From Bombus terrestris (Eukaryota > Arthropoda > Insecta > Hymenoptera > Apidae), in contig NW_025963552.1 of NCBI RefSeq assembly GCF_910591885.1, positions 4,836,001 to 4,900,000 on the forward strand: DNA of 64,000 nt, read 5' to 3'. Every line of letters begins with the position of its first letter. The stretch's first letter is position 1. The position numbers were made by a program, and so were the translations under genes. A model generated the notes under the pieces. It saw only the letters and a program-made list of their open reading frames with translations, ran no database searches and had not been told where the DNA came from. Shown one piece after another: positions 44,665 through 57,200 of this stretch.

Positions 44665-47190
44665 TTACCTTTTGCAAATATTTATATCGAATACTATTAT
44701 ACATATTTGTAAGTGCCACGAATATATTCTCAAATTTATATGTTTAAACTAATTATTAAAAAACTAATTATTATAATCGCGATGTGCAAGAAGACCTATC
44801 CTGAACTAATAAATAAAGATATGAAATGTTACTACTCACGGGTATAAAAAATACCCGCGGTCAATATGCTCGCAAAAAATTCTACATAATACGACCAGTC
44901 AGTCACTCGTGCCGATTCGGACCTTTCATCCTATGACATGATCGAGTGACAAAAAGGAGAGACAAAAGTGCATGCGACTCACCATTAGAAGCGGAGAAAC
45001 GTAAAACGTTGCCATCGATACTACACTATCACAGTAAATATCATTAGAAAGATTAACATCAGGCAGGAACCGTTGAAAATCCAATGGTGGAAATGGAGGT
45101 TGTTAAAAATCTGTTACAAAACAAAACATGATAAGTGATCGCTGATTATTTGGAATGTTGGAGATTATGAAAAATGGAAATTTATTACATTCGTAACTTT
45201 AGTAATAATAAAGATTGAAATTCTAATAAACATCTATAAATGTAAAAACTGGAACTCTAATATAAAAGTTTAAAATCTAGAAATCAGAAATCTAATGATT
45301 TTTTAAATATATTACTCATTTGTTTTGTAATTTGGTATTAAGACCTTAACACTTTTTCTTATTTTAATAGAAGTATAATCTTAGAAAACCCTAACCTATG
45401 AAATTTTCAATCAAATTGTATTTCTTAATCAATATTATTCAAAGCAAAATATACAAAATACACATAATTCAAGTATGATATGTAAAGTTACTTACATTCT
45501 TGGCTTTTGAGCCACAGTTGGAGCATTCGCAAACAAGACAAAGAAGTCCAAGCTGTGGTATGTCTATAACAAAACATAAAATATCATTAATCGGCGAACA
45601 AGAACCCTAATGTCGCGTACAAAATTCTTTGATAAAATTTTATTACTTTCGCGCGTGATTATTTAATTGAATTGAATCAAAACGACCCTGATTTTAAAAT
45701 GTTGAAAAATATTTTTGCGGAGCAAATGCTGACTCTACAAACCGCATTGCACGCGGTCACAATTATTCCCTAAAAATAAAGTTGTTTATGGTTGAGGTGG
45801 GATGGAGAGCAGAAAAGAAGCGAAGTATTGTTTCGATGTTTTTCTTCTTTTCTCTATCAAACGTTTATTTAGAGAGTACTGCTTCTTTTCTTTTCACACT
45901 GAAGAGATTATTATTGAGAAATTGGAATACGTATGAAAATTATTAGTTTAAAATTATAAGATATTTCTCGGTATCGAACAAATGTTTACGAATACCGTGA
46001 ATGCATTGCGATCATTTGCAAGAATTATATTGTGAATGTTCGTTACTAAAATATGAAATATACACTCTATTAATACAGTATAGTCGCGTATTATAAATAA
46101 TTGAAAATATTTGCTAGAATTCAAAAGTTCACAACTAAATATACTTAAAAATATAATACTATAAAAACTCATGCGAAATCTTGCTTAGATAGTAAAAAAT
46201 ATAGTAATGAATAATGCGAAAAATATATTAATGACAGTAATAAAGAACCGACGCCACCAATAGGTTAAAATACGTTACAAACCTGACGCAACGTGATCCA
46301 TGTTATCGGTACGAAATGAGACGACTAAATGACTCCTTGTACCTTAGTTTCGCCGAGCAACTTCCAAAGTGGCGCGAGAAGGGGGGACACATGAGCCGGT
46401 GGCACAAGCACACAGTTAAAGATTACACGCAGTTACAGATTAACGATCTAGACAAAAAATGTATACATCAAAAAAAAAACATTCATGTTCTACGCAGCGC
46501 TTACACGAATCTTTCTCTACGTCGATATTTACAGACATCGTACAATAATTCGTAGCCCTACTGACAGCATTCAATGTCACAGACATATTTGTCTAACTTG
46601 GAACGCGAGAAAGAAACCCACCTGGTAAACTCGCGGATGGGTCAAACACAGTATACGTCTGTAAATATTATAGTCTTTTCTACGACTTGTACGAGGTAAG
46701 CTGCTGCCCATGTATCGTTTGAATTGACGATCACTGTGCGTCTCGTTGCCTAGACTAATCTCCTTTCGTTTGCGTAAGATTTTCTCTCGTGCAGGATTAT
46801 TTTGACCGATTTTTAATTGTCTACTTTTTAATTGTCTAAAAGGGAAAGACGAAAACGCAATTTTTTAATGCTTGATTTTCGTTTTATTTTGGTTTCAAGA
46901 AGCATCCCTTTAATTTCCTAACACCTGTATAATAGGAACCCTATGTGATTCCTATAGTGTGCTCATCGGTTTTACATTATACTGGCACAAGCAACACTTT
47001 GCAGGTAAGCCTTTTTCATAATAGCTGCTTTTAAACTACACCATCGTGACTTCCCAGCATTTGCTGTAATTGTTCTTTTGGATTGGATATTATAACGGTT
47101 GCACCATCCAGCTGCCTTTAAATTAAATTGTTTTATGCAATTCTTCTAAATTTAAATGCATATTTAGTACGTCATATTTTACATGGTTTA
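44665..47190. other. No gene recognised
   Basis: Strongly AT-rich sequence. A 79-codon open frame at 46316-46555 lies in a less AT-rich patch but shows no family I know. No repeat shared with the rest of the window was found. Confidence 0.5.
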
Positions 47191-47198
47191 TATATGTA

Positions 47199-47768
47199 CT
47201 TTACATTTTGAAAAATCGAATACTGGCAAATACTATAGAGAGAAAGACACCTTTTGAAATATTCTTCGGGAGAAAACCAAGTGTTGAAAATCTACATCTA
47301 TATGGAAGTAAAGTTTTTGTAAGAAGAGCAGAACAAAAAAGAGTTTCTAAATGGGATAAGAAGGCAGATATGGGAATTTTGTTAGGATATAGTGAAGTAG
47401 GTTACAGAGTCTTATTAGGTGGGAAAATAACAGTAGCTAGACATGTAGAGGTCATAGAAACAGAGACAAAATGTATCGGTTTTGTGGAGAATTCATTCGA
47501 TAAAGATAACGATGACATTGAAGATAATGATTTATTGGTAAGCATGAATAAGAAAGAGTTAGAAAGTAGGGAAAGTAGGGAAAGTGATAACAGCCTTGAA
47601 AGCTTAAACATCCCTAGGAGATCTACACGTAATAAGAGAACTCCAGTAAGGTATCCAGAAAAAGAAAACATGAGTGAAATCCATGCAAATTATTGTAGAG
47701 TAGATATCCCTTGTATACATTTGAGGAGGCGATTTGCTTGGCTAATGCTTTGGGTTATTTGTGCATAA
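47199..47768 (+). pseudogene. Copia-type pol fragment (end of integrase and linker)
   Basis: The frame from 47208 starts inside the Copia integrase C-terminal region ('TPFEIFFGRKPSV', 'LHLYGSKVFVRR') and continues through 'DMGILLGYSE' into the acidic linker before RT ('RRSTRNKRTPVRYPEKE'). RT is absent. The first 200 bases are the reverse complement of part of the fragment at 50.1-51.4 kb, so both come from one family. The 5' border at about 47199 is abrupt. Confidence 0.85.
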
Positions 47769-47779
47769 CTTCGGTTATC

Positions 47780-49118
47780 TTGGGGATCAGTGTTTCTGTT
47801 TATAGCGTTTGGTTCATATTGTGCTTTCAATGTTGTATCATTATCCGTTATATTAACACTTTCCTATAAATTTCTGGGGTGTTTGTTTGAATCTTTACTT
47901 GTTCTAATTTTGTTTGTTTTATTGTGTAATTGTCCTTCCCGACTATATTGTTTAATAATTAATAAGCGGGTCTATTATTTGGGCCTCAACAAATTTTGGT
48001 GGTGGTTTTGTAATGTGAGTTGAATGAGTTGTGGTTTTACTTGTCGGGTTAGCGTCTATTTCTTCCGTTAGTGAGCTGAAGAAGGTTCTTAATGGTAATT
48101 CTTGCAGCCATCTCTGCTTTTCTGTATCTAGGTTTCCTGCGGCACTTGTGTCTGGAGTTATTTTACCTTCTTTGTTATTCTTTGCTAGCTTCCAGTTTTC
48201 GTCCTGGTGACATCTTTCGTTATCGTACTGCACTCCTCCTGTCTCCACTGCTCTTCCATTTCTTCTATAACCATGTCGTTTTGATTATTATTATATTGCT
48301 GCTGTTGCTTTGAGCCTGGTAAATCTACCGACCTTTTTATATAATACTGTAGTATCGCGGAAATATTAGGTATACAATTTCTTTGATACTATTTATTATT
48401 TGTAATTTATATACAATAAATTAGTTATACAGATATTAATGAGACAGAAAACGATGGTTATTTAATATGGAACTAATTATGACAATCTTACTCTAATTCG
48501 ATCACTCTCGCAACTGGACAACGCCAACAACTCAACCTCTCAGCTACGCTAGTAACTCACGCAATTCCACAACGCTAACAACTCTACTCTCAACAACGCT
48601 AACACCCCTCGCAACTCAACAACGCTAACCATTCTACTTTTCGACTCCTCGATTAACTCTGACCTCTCGACTCACTCTTACTTCTCGATTAACCGCTCAA
48701 CGCTCCCGACCAACCGCTCAACGTTTCTCGATCAACAACTCTTTCAATTCAAATCGTCCCCCTCCATTAGCGTTATTTTTCCTCTCTCTTATCCCATCCT
48801 GTTAACGCTCCGCAAGAACTAGGTGACTTTAGTCACATAGGCTTTTTTTGTATGTAAACCAATAACCGAAGGATAGACGACATTGTTTTGGTTAGTTTCT
48901 AACCAGGTTTTTTCCTCACGATACTACAATACATTTCTCCTTCGGTTGCAATCTTAATTGTTGATATCTCCTGCTGTATTGCTGGACTTCCCCTCACTAT
49001 CACTATTTGTTAATTTTATTTCACTTTGAAACACTTTTCTGAATCACTTCACTGGACCACACGATTGATTACACACGTCTGTTTACCTCGGTTGCCCGAG
49101 CAGAACTCATTACTAAAA
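47780..49118 (-). mobile_element. LINE 5' end (5' UTR and ORF1 start), split by a solo LTR
   Basis: On the minus strand a leader (about 49118-49010) runs into a reading frame with 'GSPAIQQEISTI' (about 49000-48960), continues on the other side of the solo LTR with 'MVIEEMEEQW' (about 48275), and after a frame change with 'KQRWLQELPLRTFFSSL' and 'PPPKFVEAQIIDPLI' (48010-47952). This resembles the N-terminus of Jockey or I-type ORF1 ahead of the RNA-binding region. The 3' part is missing; it abuts the Copia fragment near 47775. Confidence 0.6.
48347..48928 (+). repeat. Solo LTR, 'TGTAGTATCG' family, copy 1
   Basis: 582 bp with inverted ends TGTAGTATCG and CGATACTACA. Flanked by a perfect 4-bp duplication ATAC (48343-48346 and 48929-48932). 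The shared stretch 'ttagttatacagatattaatgag' links it to 52806-53207. It contains a run of 'caacgctaac' and 'ctcgattaac' repeats (about 48520-48740). Confidence 0.85.
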
Positions 49119-50104
49119 TGTTGTCATTGTAGTACTGTAAGAAGTAAATATTAGGTAGATCGGGAAGTTTTCTCGTCAGATTTTCTTTGCATATTTGTAA
49201 CTTTATTTAAATGAGCGAATAATTAATACATTTGTATTTTAGTAGCCAAAATCTATACTGCACAAAATGATGTAGCATTCCTGAAAAAATTATCTTATGT
49301 ATAATTGAACTAATATTAGTAATAAAATCTGACAAGCTGGTAGTAACAAATTACTATCAGTTCCAATAAATATTTCTGTACAGTAGTAACAAGTTTAATA
49401 ATAAATCAACTATAAAATTTCACATTTGATATAATAATGAAACAGACGAAAATCTTTAAAAAGCTAAGTATTCCAAGTATGCAAAAATACGTTTAATCCC
49501 TCTTTTATTAAAGCAAATCGCGATTTCCAATTCCATCGAAAACGTATTTATTAAAATCCAAATATTAAAAGAAGTCATATCAAACTATTTTGTTTCCGCC
49601 ATATACAATTTTCACAACAATAATAAGGACTGTACTTACGAAGTGACACAAAAACTAAAGAAATTCTCATTGGATTTATCCATAATAATCCTGTGCACGA
49701 TTTCCAACGCAACCTGTTTCGCACAATGTTCGTTCGCAATATTCCGGCCCCAATAGAAACTGCTGTGAAATTTTACCTGATACGCCATCTTAAACTTTCC
49801 CTTCCAACAAAATTGCTCAACTACTAAGAGTCTCGAAAATTCCGGGACATCGTTGACCGTTCGCACAAAAACATTAGAAATTATAATGAGACTATTTATT
49901 AACGCAACTTGCGTAAGCTGCGTTGCATTCTCATAATGTGATCTCAGTAGTTATAATGAAAAGCTGAATGTAATCATTAATATAAATGAAGTCTTTAGAA
50001 GAAAAATAGTACACGTGATAAAACATTTAATTTGAGAAAATTAAGTTTAACAGAAACAATGCAAACATCAACTTCATCTACCTCAAACATTTACTTCACT
50101 ATAT
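49119..50104. other. No gene recognised
   Basis: AT-rich sequence. A 76-codon frame on the minus strand (49636-49866) is less AT-biased than its surroundings and could be an exon-like remnant, but I recognise nothing in it. Confidence 0.45.
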
Positions 50105-51434
50105 TCTAACAAAATTCTCATATTTGCCTTCTTATCCCATTTAGAAACTCTTTTTTTGTTCTGGTCTTCTTACAAAAACTTTACTTCCATATAGATGTAG
50201 ATTTTCAACACTTGGTTTTCTCCCGAAGAATATTTCAAAAGGTGTCTTTCTCTCTATAGTATTTGCCAGTATTCGATTTTTCAAGTATATCGCTGTACAA
50301 ACTATTTCCGGCCAGTACCTTCTAAGTACTTTCGCTTCCGCTAACAAGCAACGCGCCATGTCCATCACTGTTCTATTATACCTTTCCGCTGTCCCGTTTA
50401 ATTCATGTACGTAGGTTGGGCAATTATTTATTCTGATACCTTTATCTCTAGCAAATTTATAAACTCGATTATTCAAGTACTCTTTTCCTTTATCGCATCT
50501 CAATATTTTTAACCTCTTGCCCGTTAAATTCGCACCTTCATTTACATACTGTACGAAACAATCAAAGACCTCATCTTTTGATTTTATACAATAAATTCTA
50601 GCTATCTTACTATAATCATCGATAAATGAGATAAAATATTTCTCTTCATTGAATCCGGTAGTCTTAAAGGGACCGCGCAGTCCGTATGAATAATTTCCAT
50701 TATCTCCCTAGCCTTGGTTCGAATATTTTTGAATGGTAAATTATGCATTTTACTTTCTATACACACCCTAAATTTCAAAAATTCCTTTTCAAATTCATTC
50801 GGTATACCAGTCACTAGCTGCTCTTTACCCAAAATATTTAAGTATTTAAAATTTACGTGTCCTAGCATCTTATGCCATCTTTTCTTTTCACTCATACCAC
50901 TACGTTCGGCACGGTTTGCTAAGTGCTCCTTCCCTTTCAATATACTTTTCATTCCATATGTTCCATTCTCTTTGAACGCTACAGCTGTAAGTTTATTGTC
51001 CTCATCTATTACTTTTGCAATATTTCCTTTTGAAATAGCCGTATTCTTATTATCTGTTAATTTACTAAACTGATCAAATTTTCGGACATTTCTTTCGCGT
51101 AAAATACTTTACTCATATTTATTTTATTTTGTCTTCCAAATACTTCAAAGTAGCTTATAACATTTTGTAGCTTTTAACATTTTTTAACTATTTTTGTTGC
51201 CTTTATCGATCTATTATCGCCTAAATATATATTTACCGATTCCTTAAGGTCGATAGATTTATCAAAATAATTGACATCGTTAATTATGTGATCTGTACAA
51301 CCGCTATCGAATAGCCACATTATTTCGTTCTCACCCATCTCATTCGTCTTGCTGCTGTATGCTGCGTATGTCGCGTAAAATAAAAAGAAATTTAAAAGAA
51401 AGAAGAAAACTTTATTTTTTCCTCGTTTATACAC
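50105..51434 (-). pseudogene. Copia-type pol: protease to integrase, minus strand
   Basis: From 51434 downward the protease motif 'WLFDSGCTDHI' (about 51320-51285) is followed by the GAG-pre-integrase zinc region ('KKRWHKMLGHVNFKYLNILGK', C...C about 50905-50740) and the integrase core with 'IIHTDCAVP' and, after a frame change near 50650, 'CDKGKEYLN', 'NGTAERYNRTVMDMAR' and 'TPFEIFFGRKPS'. The D, D and E of the core are visible. Frameshifts at about 50640 and 50510 and a stop near 51175 break it. RT and RNase H are absent. It ends at the same domain that the plus-strand fragment at 47.2 kb covers. Confidence 0.87.
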
Positions 51435-51886
51435 TTATAAGACACTTCTGAGCTCTAGGCGTGATCTTTCGAGACTGAGGCTCTTACAATATTTTTACTT
51501 TCGGTGGCATCTGTTTCTTCTTTGTTTGTCATCCCCCATTATCGCCACTACCCTGTAGGCGTACGTGACCGTTGCTACGCTTCTAGAACATTCGGTGGAA
51601 GGACCGTTAGGACATAGATGACTCTTTAGGCACTTCGGCGATATACATTATCGCCAAGGCCGCCACATCTTTGTCTCCATCATCGGTCCATCGGGTTCAA
51701 AGTACGCCGGTCGTGACAGGTCATCCTCAACGACAAACTCACAATCTATGAATCTGAAGTAACTTGATAACGGATATTCCACTGAAGATCCATTTCTACG
51801 GATATCAAGGTAAAGCTTGATTCTTTGGCAATCAAGACTCAGACGAAGTAACAGTTTTTTGAGAAAAAAAGAGGAGAAAAGAAAAA
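51435..51886. other. Leader region of the Ty3-beta-like element
   Basis: Balanced composition, ending in an A/G-rich stretch just before the gag start. A 5' LTR might be here, but no second copy exists in the window to define it and no primer-binding site was identified. Confidence 0.35.
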
Positions 51887-52104
51887 ATGTCTAAAGCGTC
51901 AAGTAAAGACGGCGAAATTAGTCTAAAGCAAATACTAGACGCGATACAGAAACAGAGCGAAATTCACGCGAGAACTACCGCCGAAGTGCAAGAACACATC
52001 CAAACACTAACTAAACAAGCAAGTGAAGAAATCGAAATGCTAAAAAAAAAAGAAAAAAACAGTTGCCAAATTGATGGTAGGCATTGGAAGTCAGGAAATA
52101 GTTA

Positions 52105-52520
52105 TGTAGTATCGTAAAAAGAAGATCTGACTAGAGAACGACCAAAACAGTGTCGTCTGTCCTTCAGTTGTTAGTTTACATATAAAAAAAGCCTACGTGA
52201 CTAAGGTCACCTATTTCTCAGGGGGAGAGGGGGGGGTGGCACGGTGAGATTAAGGAAAGGAAAAAAAGAACGCTAGAGGAGAGGGACGATATGGGTTGAA
52301 AGAGTGAGTCTAGGGGTCAGAGTTAGTCGAGAAGTCGAAGAGTAGAGTTGTTAGCGTTGTCGAATTGCCAGAGTGGTTGAAGTAAAATAAGATTGTTGCG
52401 TTTAGTTCAAGTTAAACAACCACCGTTTTCTGTCTAATTAATATCTGCTTAGTTTATTTATTATAAATAAATTATAAATAGTGTCAGGAAAATTTATACC
52501 TAAATTTCGCCGATACTACA
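52105..52520 (-). repeat. Solo LTR, 'TGTAGTATCG' family, copy 2 (inverted)
   Basis: 416 bp between perfect 4-bp duplications GTTA (52101-52104 and 52521-52524). Its reverse complement resembles 52806-53207 and 48347-48928 ('agatattaat.agacagaaaacg'). It interrupts gag. Confidence 0.88.
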
Positions 52521-52805
52521 GTTATGACCAAAGATTCCAAGCCTGTAACGAACACCACAAAAGAAACCGCGAAATCAAGAAATAGAGATCGTGTACCTGT
52601 AGCAAGGGCACCCGAAACGATATTTGATCCTGAAAGCGAAAGTGATGACAAATATCAAGATTACAATGAACCACAACACCAGACTATGTTATCAGTAAAA
52701 GGCGCAATTTAATACATTCCAATTTTAACCATGATGTTGGAGTACAAAATTTCATAAAAGAAGTACGTGCTATGCGAATGCGTTATTTACAAAAAGTTTT
52801 GCTAT

Positions 52806-53207
52806 TGTAGTATCGTGGAAAATTTAGGTATAAATGTTTTCTGATGCTATTTATAATTTTTAATTTATTACAATAAATTAGTTATACAGATATTAATGAG
52901 ACAGAAAACGATAATTGTTTAATATGGAACTAAATGTAACAATCTTATTCTAATTCGACCACTCTCGCAACTGAGCAACGCTAACAACTCGATCTTTCAG
53001 CTACGCTAGTAACTCACGCAACTCGACAAACGTCCAACGCTTCTCGACCAACAACTTTTTTTAGATTCAAACCGTCCTGTTAACGCTTCGCAAGAACTAG
53101 GTGACTTTAGTCACATAGGCTTTTTTCCCTATGTAAACTAACGAATGAAAGACAGACGACATTGTTTTGATCGGTTTCTAACCAGGCTTTTTCCTCACGA
53201 CACTACA
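52806..53207 (+). repeat. Solo LTR, 'TGTAGTATCG' family, copy 3
   Basis: 402 bp between perfect 4-bp duplications CTAT (52802-52805 and 53208-53211). It is shorter than copy 1 by an internal deletion of about 180 bp within the 'caacgctaac' repeat region. It interrupts gag 281 bases after copy 2. Confidence 0.88.
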
Positions 53208-53960
53208 CTATTGAAAGCCATTAAAGTCGATAAAATAGTTGGCAAAGCCGCGCAATGTATTCGGAACATAACCATTGAAAATTATGCAAATTTACATAAC
53301 GCTTTGAGATCCAACGTAAAAATTCAATATCTAACGAATACGGCGAACAATTACGCGATTTGAAATAAGAACGCGGCGAATCCGTTTAAAGTTTCAACAT
53401 CCGATTTCACTGCATATTAAACAAACTTACTTATGCAATATAATTAACGAAAATCCACAATCAACTACACGACGAATAATGATTGAGGCCACCATGAGAA
53501 AAGTAGGTCGAATTTATTTGAAAGGACTTCGACACGATATAGGACGCATACTGTTAGCAAACGAATCATCTTCATTGAGCGAAACAGAAAAGAAAGGCGC
53601 CGACATTGAAAGATACCTGCGAGGGGAACAAAAGGAATGGTGAAGGACATGTACTCGACCGCCAGCAACGTATAATCAACGTAGTAACAGACCGACGCAG
53701 ACAAACGACCGACCACTACCTGCCACAGGTAATAGTCCGATCAACAAAAATGTTTTACCATTTTCTAAAATGGAACGTATACCATTTGCTGTTCGACAAC
53801 AAGTAAAATGTTTCAAATGTAATAAATCGGGATACGTGGCTCCACAATGTCAAAATTTTCGATTTTCAATTTTTTTTTCAAGCCAAAGAAACCTACTATC
53901 CCCACGAGTAAACCAGATGGGAACAGACGAGAACGAGGATGCACAGCAACAGGGAGAAAT

Positions 53961-54254
53961 TTTTTTTTTTATTTATTTATTGAAATTCACAATTTGTCCA
54001 ATTTGGACATTTGGTAGAATTTGTTAACAGTTATATTAACATGTTGGTGGCTACCCTCAGTGGGGTACCATCCTCGCGTTTGCTAGGTTATATCCTTTAT
54101 GAGGTCTGCTGGGTGCTTCCTTTTTAGCCTTCTGTCCATGTTTATGGTTTTGAACGTTTCCGCAGCTAGCCGGTTTGGGTGTGTTGCTATTCTTGATTTC
54201 TATTTTTCTGCGTATCTGTTAGTTGCTTCCTTGACCGTTGGGATTCCCAGATCT
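53961..54254 (-). mobile_element. 5'-truncated LINE or SINE tail
   Basis: A 294-bp insertion begins on the plus strand with T-rich sequence continuing into 'atttatttatt', the reverse complement of a poly(A)-type tail. It is flanked by a 12-bp direct duplication ACAGGGAGAAAT (53949-53960 and 54255-54266). Long, variable duplications and a poly(A) end indicate target-primed reverse transcription. Which family it belongs to is unknown. Confidence 0.82.
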
Positions 54255-54266
54255 ACAGGGAGAAAT

Positions 54267-57200
54267 GACAACGCAAGCCCAAGAATATCAAGGGTTAACA
54301 CAACAACTGGACGACTACTAACAATACCATTCAGAGGAATTGCAAAAGAACGTATTCAGTTAATTGATACCGGAGCAGGGATAAATTTAATCAAAGAAAA
54401 TAAATCGGACACTAAGATATTCAAATCAGACGAACCTCAAACTTTTTATATGGGACAAGAGAAATATTTCACTGATAGATTTGTTGGAATCATTGCTTTT
54501 GGTAAACCTCATAAATTTTGCGCAGTACCTAACGATTTCCCTTTGATTGAAGACGGAATTATAGGATTACCATGTCTTGAACAATATCAATATGAAATTT
54601 TAAATGATAAAATCAGATTGGACAATAACGTTTTGTATTTTCAGAAACTTAGAGTTGTTCAACCAAGAGAACGGAGTGTTCAAACTATCTACCTCGAAGG
54701 CAAGCCGACGCGAACATGTTTCTTCAATTCTAGTGACATATTCAATATAAATATTCAATTCAAATATAGAACCTGAACTTCGTATACCTATTGAAAAGAT
54801 TTTAATTCATTATATCAATGTGTTCAATTTAGAGACTGATCTTTTATCTTGTACAAATTTGCACAACACAAGATAACTTTGGAGCAAGACAAAATCATAA
54901 ATACTAAATCGTATAGACCCCCGGAATGCCTTAAAGCTGAAATCGAGAACCAAATGAAAGAAATTCTAAGTAATAATATTATCGAAGAGTCAGATTCGCT
55001 TTACAATTCGCTTGTTTGTGTAGTACCTAAGAAATCAGACGCCTCAGGCAAACAGAAATGAAGAATTGTGATAGATTTCAGAAGACTAGACAAACTAACC
55101 GATCAAGACGCATATCCTTTACCAGATATCGAAGACATTCTTAGTCAGTTAAGAAACGCGAAATTCTTCTCAGCTCTAGATCTGTCATTAGGATTCCACC
55201 AAATTTCTATGAATCCCAACTCATATAAATATCAGGTCTGTAAATATGAAACCGGAATTTGCCTTTAGATGGCCCTAGCTGACAATGTAGTTATCACTAA
55301 ACTGCGTCATTGATGCCAAAAGTCTTTGTTGACATCTCACAAACATTTTCGACTCAGAACAATACAAGTTTCATAGCAACAGCATAATTTGTAATATCGT
55401 TGAACATGGTTACAGTAAGCATGCTCTTGGTAAATCACAGTGCTTTGAGTGGTTTAAAAAAATTCAGAAGTGGCAATTTTGACGTGAGGAACGAAGAACG
55501 TGGAACGTGGAACGTGATCTATTATTAGCTGTTAAAACCTGGTGAAACCGTTAATACGGAGCTCTACCAACAATAAATGATCGATTTGAATCAAGCTTTG
55601 CGTGAAAAACGACCAGAATATCAATAAAGGCAACACAAAGTAATTCTGCTTCATGATAATGCACCATCACATACAGAAAAACCGGTCAAGGAAACGATCG
55701 AAGTGTTCAGTTGGGAAATACTTTCGCACGCGGCTTACTCACTAGACTTGGCTCCGTCCGATTACCATTTATTTACATCGATGGGACACGCGCTTTCTGA
55801 CCAGCACTTCACATCTTACGAAAATGTACGAAAATGGCTCCATGGCTGGTTTGCCTCAAAAGAGCGACAGTTTTTTTGGCGTGGCATCCACCAATTGCCA
55901 GACAGGTGAGAAAAATGTATAGCTAGCGATGGGCAATACTTCTAATATAATATTATTAATCATTTTCATACAATAAACGTGTATTTTCTATACAAAAATT
56001 CCGGTTTCATATTTACATACCTGGTACACTGCATTCTCCACACCATAAGGCTACTTCCATTATAATCGCATGCCATTCGGACTGAAAAACGCACCCGCAA
56101 CTTTTCAACGAATGATGGACACAGCATTAAGAGCGTTAGTCAATGTTAATCGTTTCGTACATCTAGACGATATTATAATTTTCGAAGATACAATTCAAAA
56201 ACATAGTCAAAATTTAGCAATAGTTTTGCAAAGACTTAGAGAACTAGGACTCAAGATACAGTCTGGTAAATGCGAATTCCTCAAAGCTTGAATATTTAGG
56301 ACATTTAGTAACAGTCGAAGGAGTTAAACGAAACCCGAAGAAAATCAAGCCCGTGAAAGATTTTAGGACGCCGAGGAACCCAACCAAGGTCGAATCATTT
56401 TTAGGACTGACCGGCTATTATAGAAAATTTATACGTAACTTTTCCAAGATAGCCAAACCATTGACCGACTCAATTAAGAAAGATATTAGCTTTTACTGAA
56501 CGAACAAACAACAAGACAGTTTTGAATCGTTGAAACAAAAATTATATGAGGCACCGATTTTAACTTACCCAGATTTTACAAAGACCTTCACGCTAACGAC
56601 CGACGCGAGTAACGAAGGACGAGAAGCTGTTCTCTCACAAGATGGACGCCCATATTGTTTTATTTCAAAAACACTCAACCCACCTGAGAAAAAATTACAC
56701 GGCAAATGAAAAAGAACTTTCAGCAATCATATGGGCGATGAAAAGGCTAAGACAATATCTGTTAGGACGTAAATTCATAATTAGGAAAAACCATCAGGCT
56801 TTGAAATGGCTAAACGATTGTAAAGATCCTTAATCACGTTTAATGAGATGGAGATTAAAATTAGAAAAATACGAATACGAGATTGAATACGTAAAGGTAA
56901 AGATAACACGGTAGCCGATAGTTTATCCAGAGCTCACGCAATCACAAAAACAGACATCCATGTTATAGATCGTACAGAGCATTTCAATGAATGCAAGCAA
57001 GCGGCAAGAATTCATGGAAGACTTGATTTGAAATCAAACGACAATTCCTTTTATCAATTGACCAAAGACGAGCTAGGTGAATATAATGAAACAATTTGGC
57101 TTAGGAAAATCCATTCGATTATTCAAAATTATACCAAACTTAGAATAGGTGACAACACGTTTTCAGAATTAGAAAAAATTCAGTTGAAACTCATAAATCT

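Larger units (their letters stand above)
51887..54027 (+). pseudogene. Ty3-beta-like gag, interrupted
   Basis: Gag begins MSKASSKDGEIS at 51887, with a helical polar N-terminus (51887-52100). It continues beyond the first solo LTR (52525-52805; acidic 'FDPESESDDKYQDY', then 'VGVQNFIKEVRAMR') and beyond the second (53212 onward; 'VDKIVGKAAQCIRNITI'). This parallels 'DDVGVEDFILSVRKAR' of the 11-kb copy. The zinc knuckle CFKCNKSGYVAPQC near 53809-53850 has Tyr (53833-53835) instead of the zinc-binding His. Stops at 52710, 53361 and elsewhere kill it. Confidence 0.8.

Noticed and set aside
46316..46555. 79-codon open frame
   Set aside because: No start context, splice sites or family could be supported; kept as unannotated sequence.
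49636..49866. Minus-strand frame with less AT-rich composition
   Set aside because: Could be a gene remnant, but no motif is recognisable, so no product was claimed.
53961..54254. Open frame continuing from the LINE tail into the Ty3 protease (54099-54776)
   Set aside because: The first 52 codons are antisense-oriented inserted DNA, flanked by a 12-bp target duplication; only the part after 54266 is Ty3 protein.
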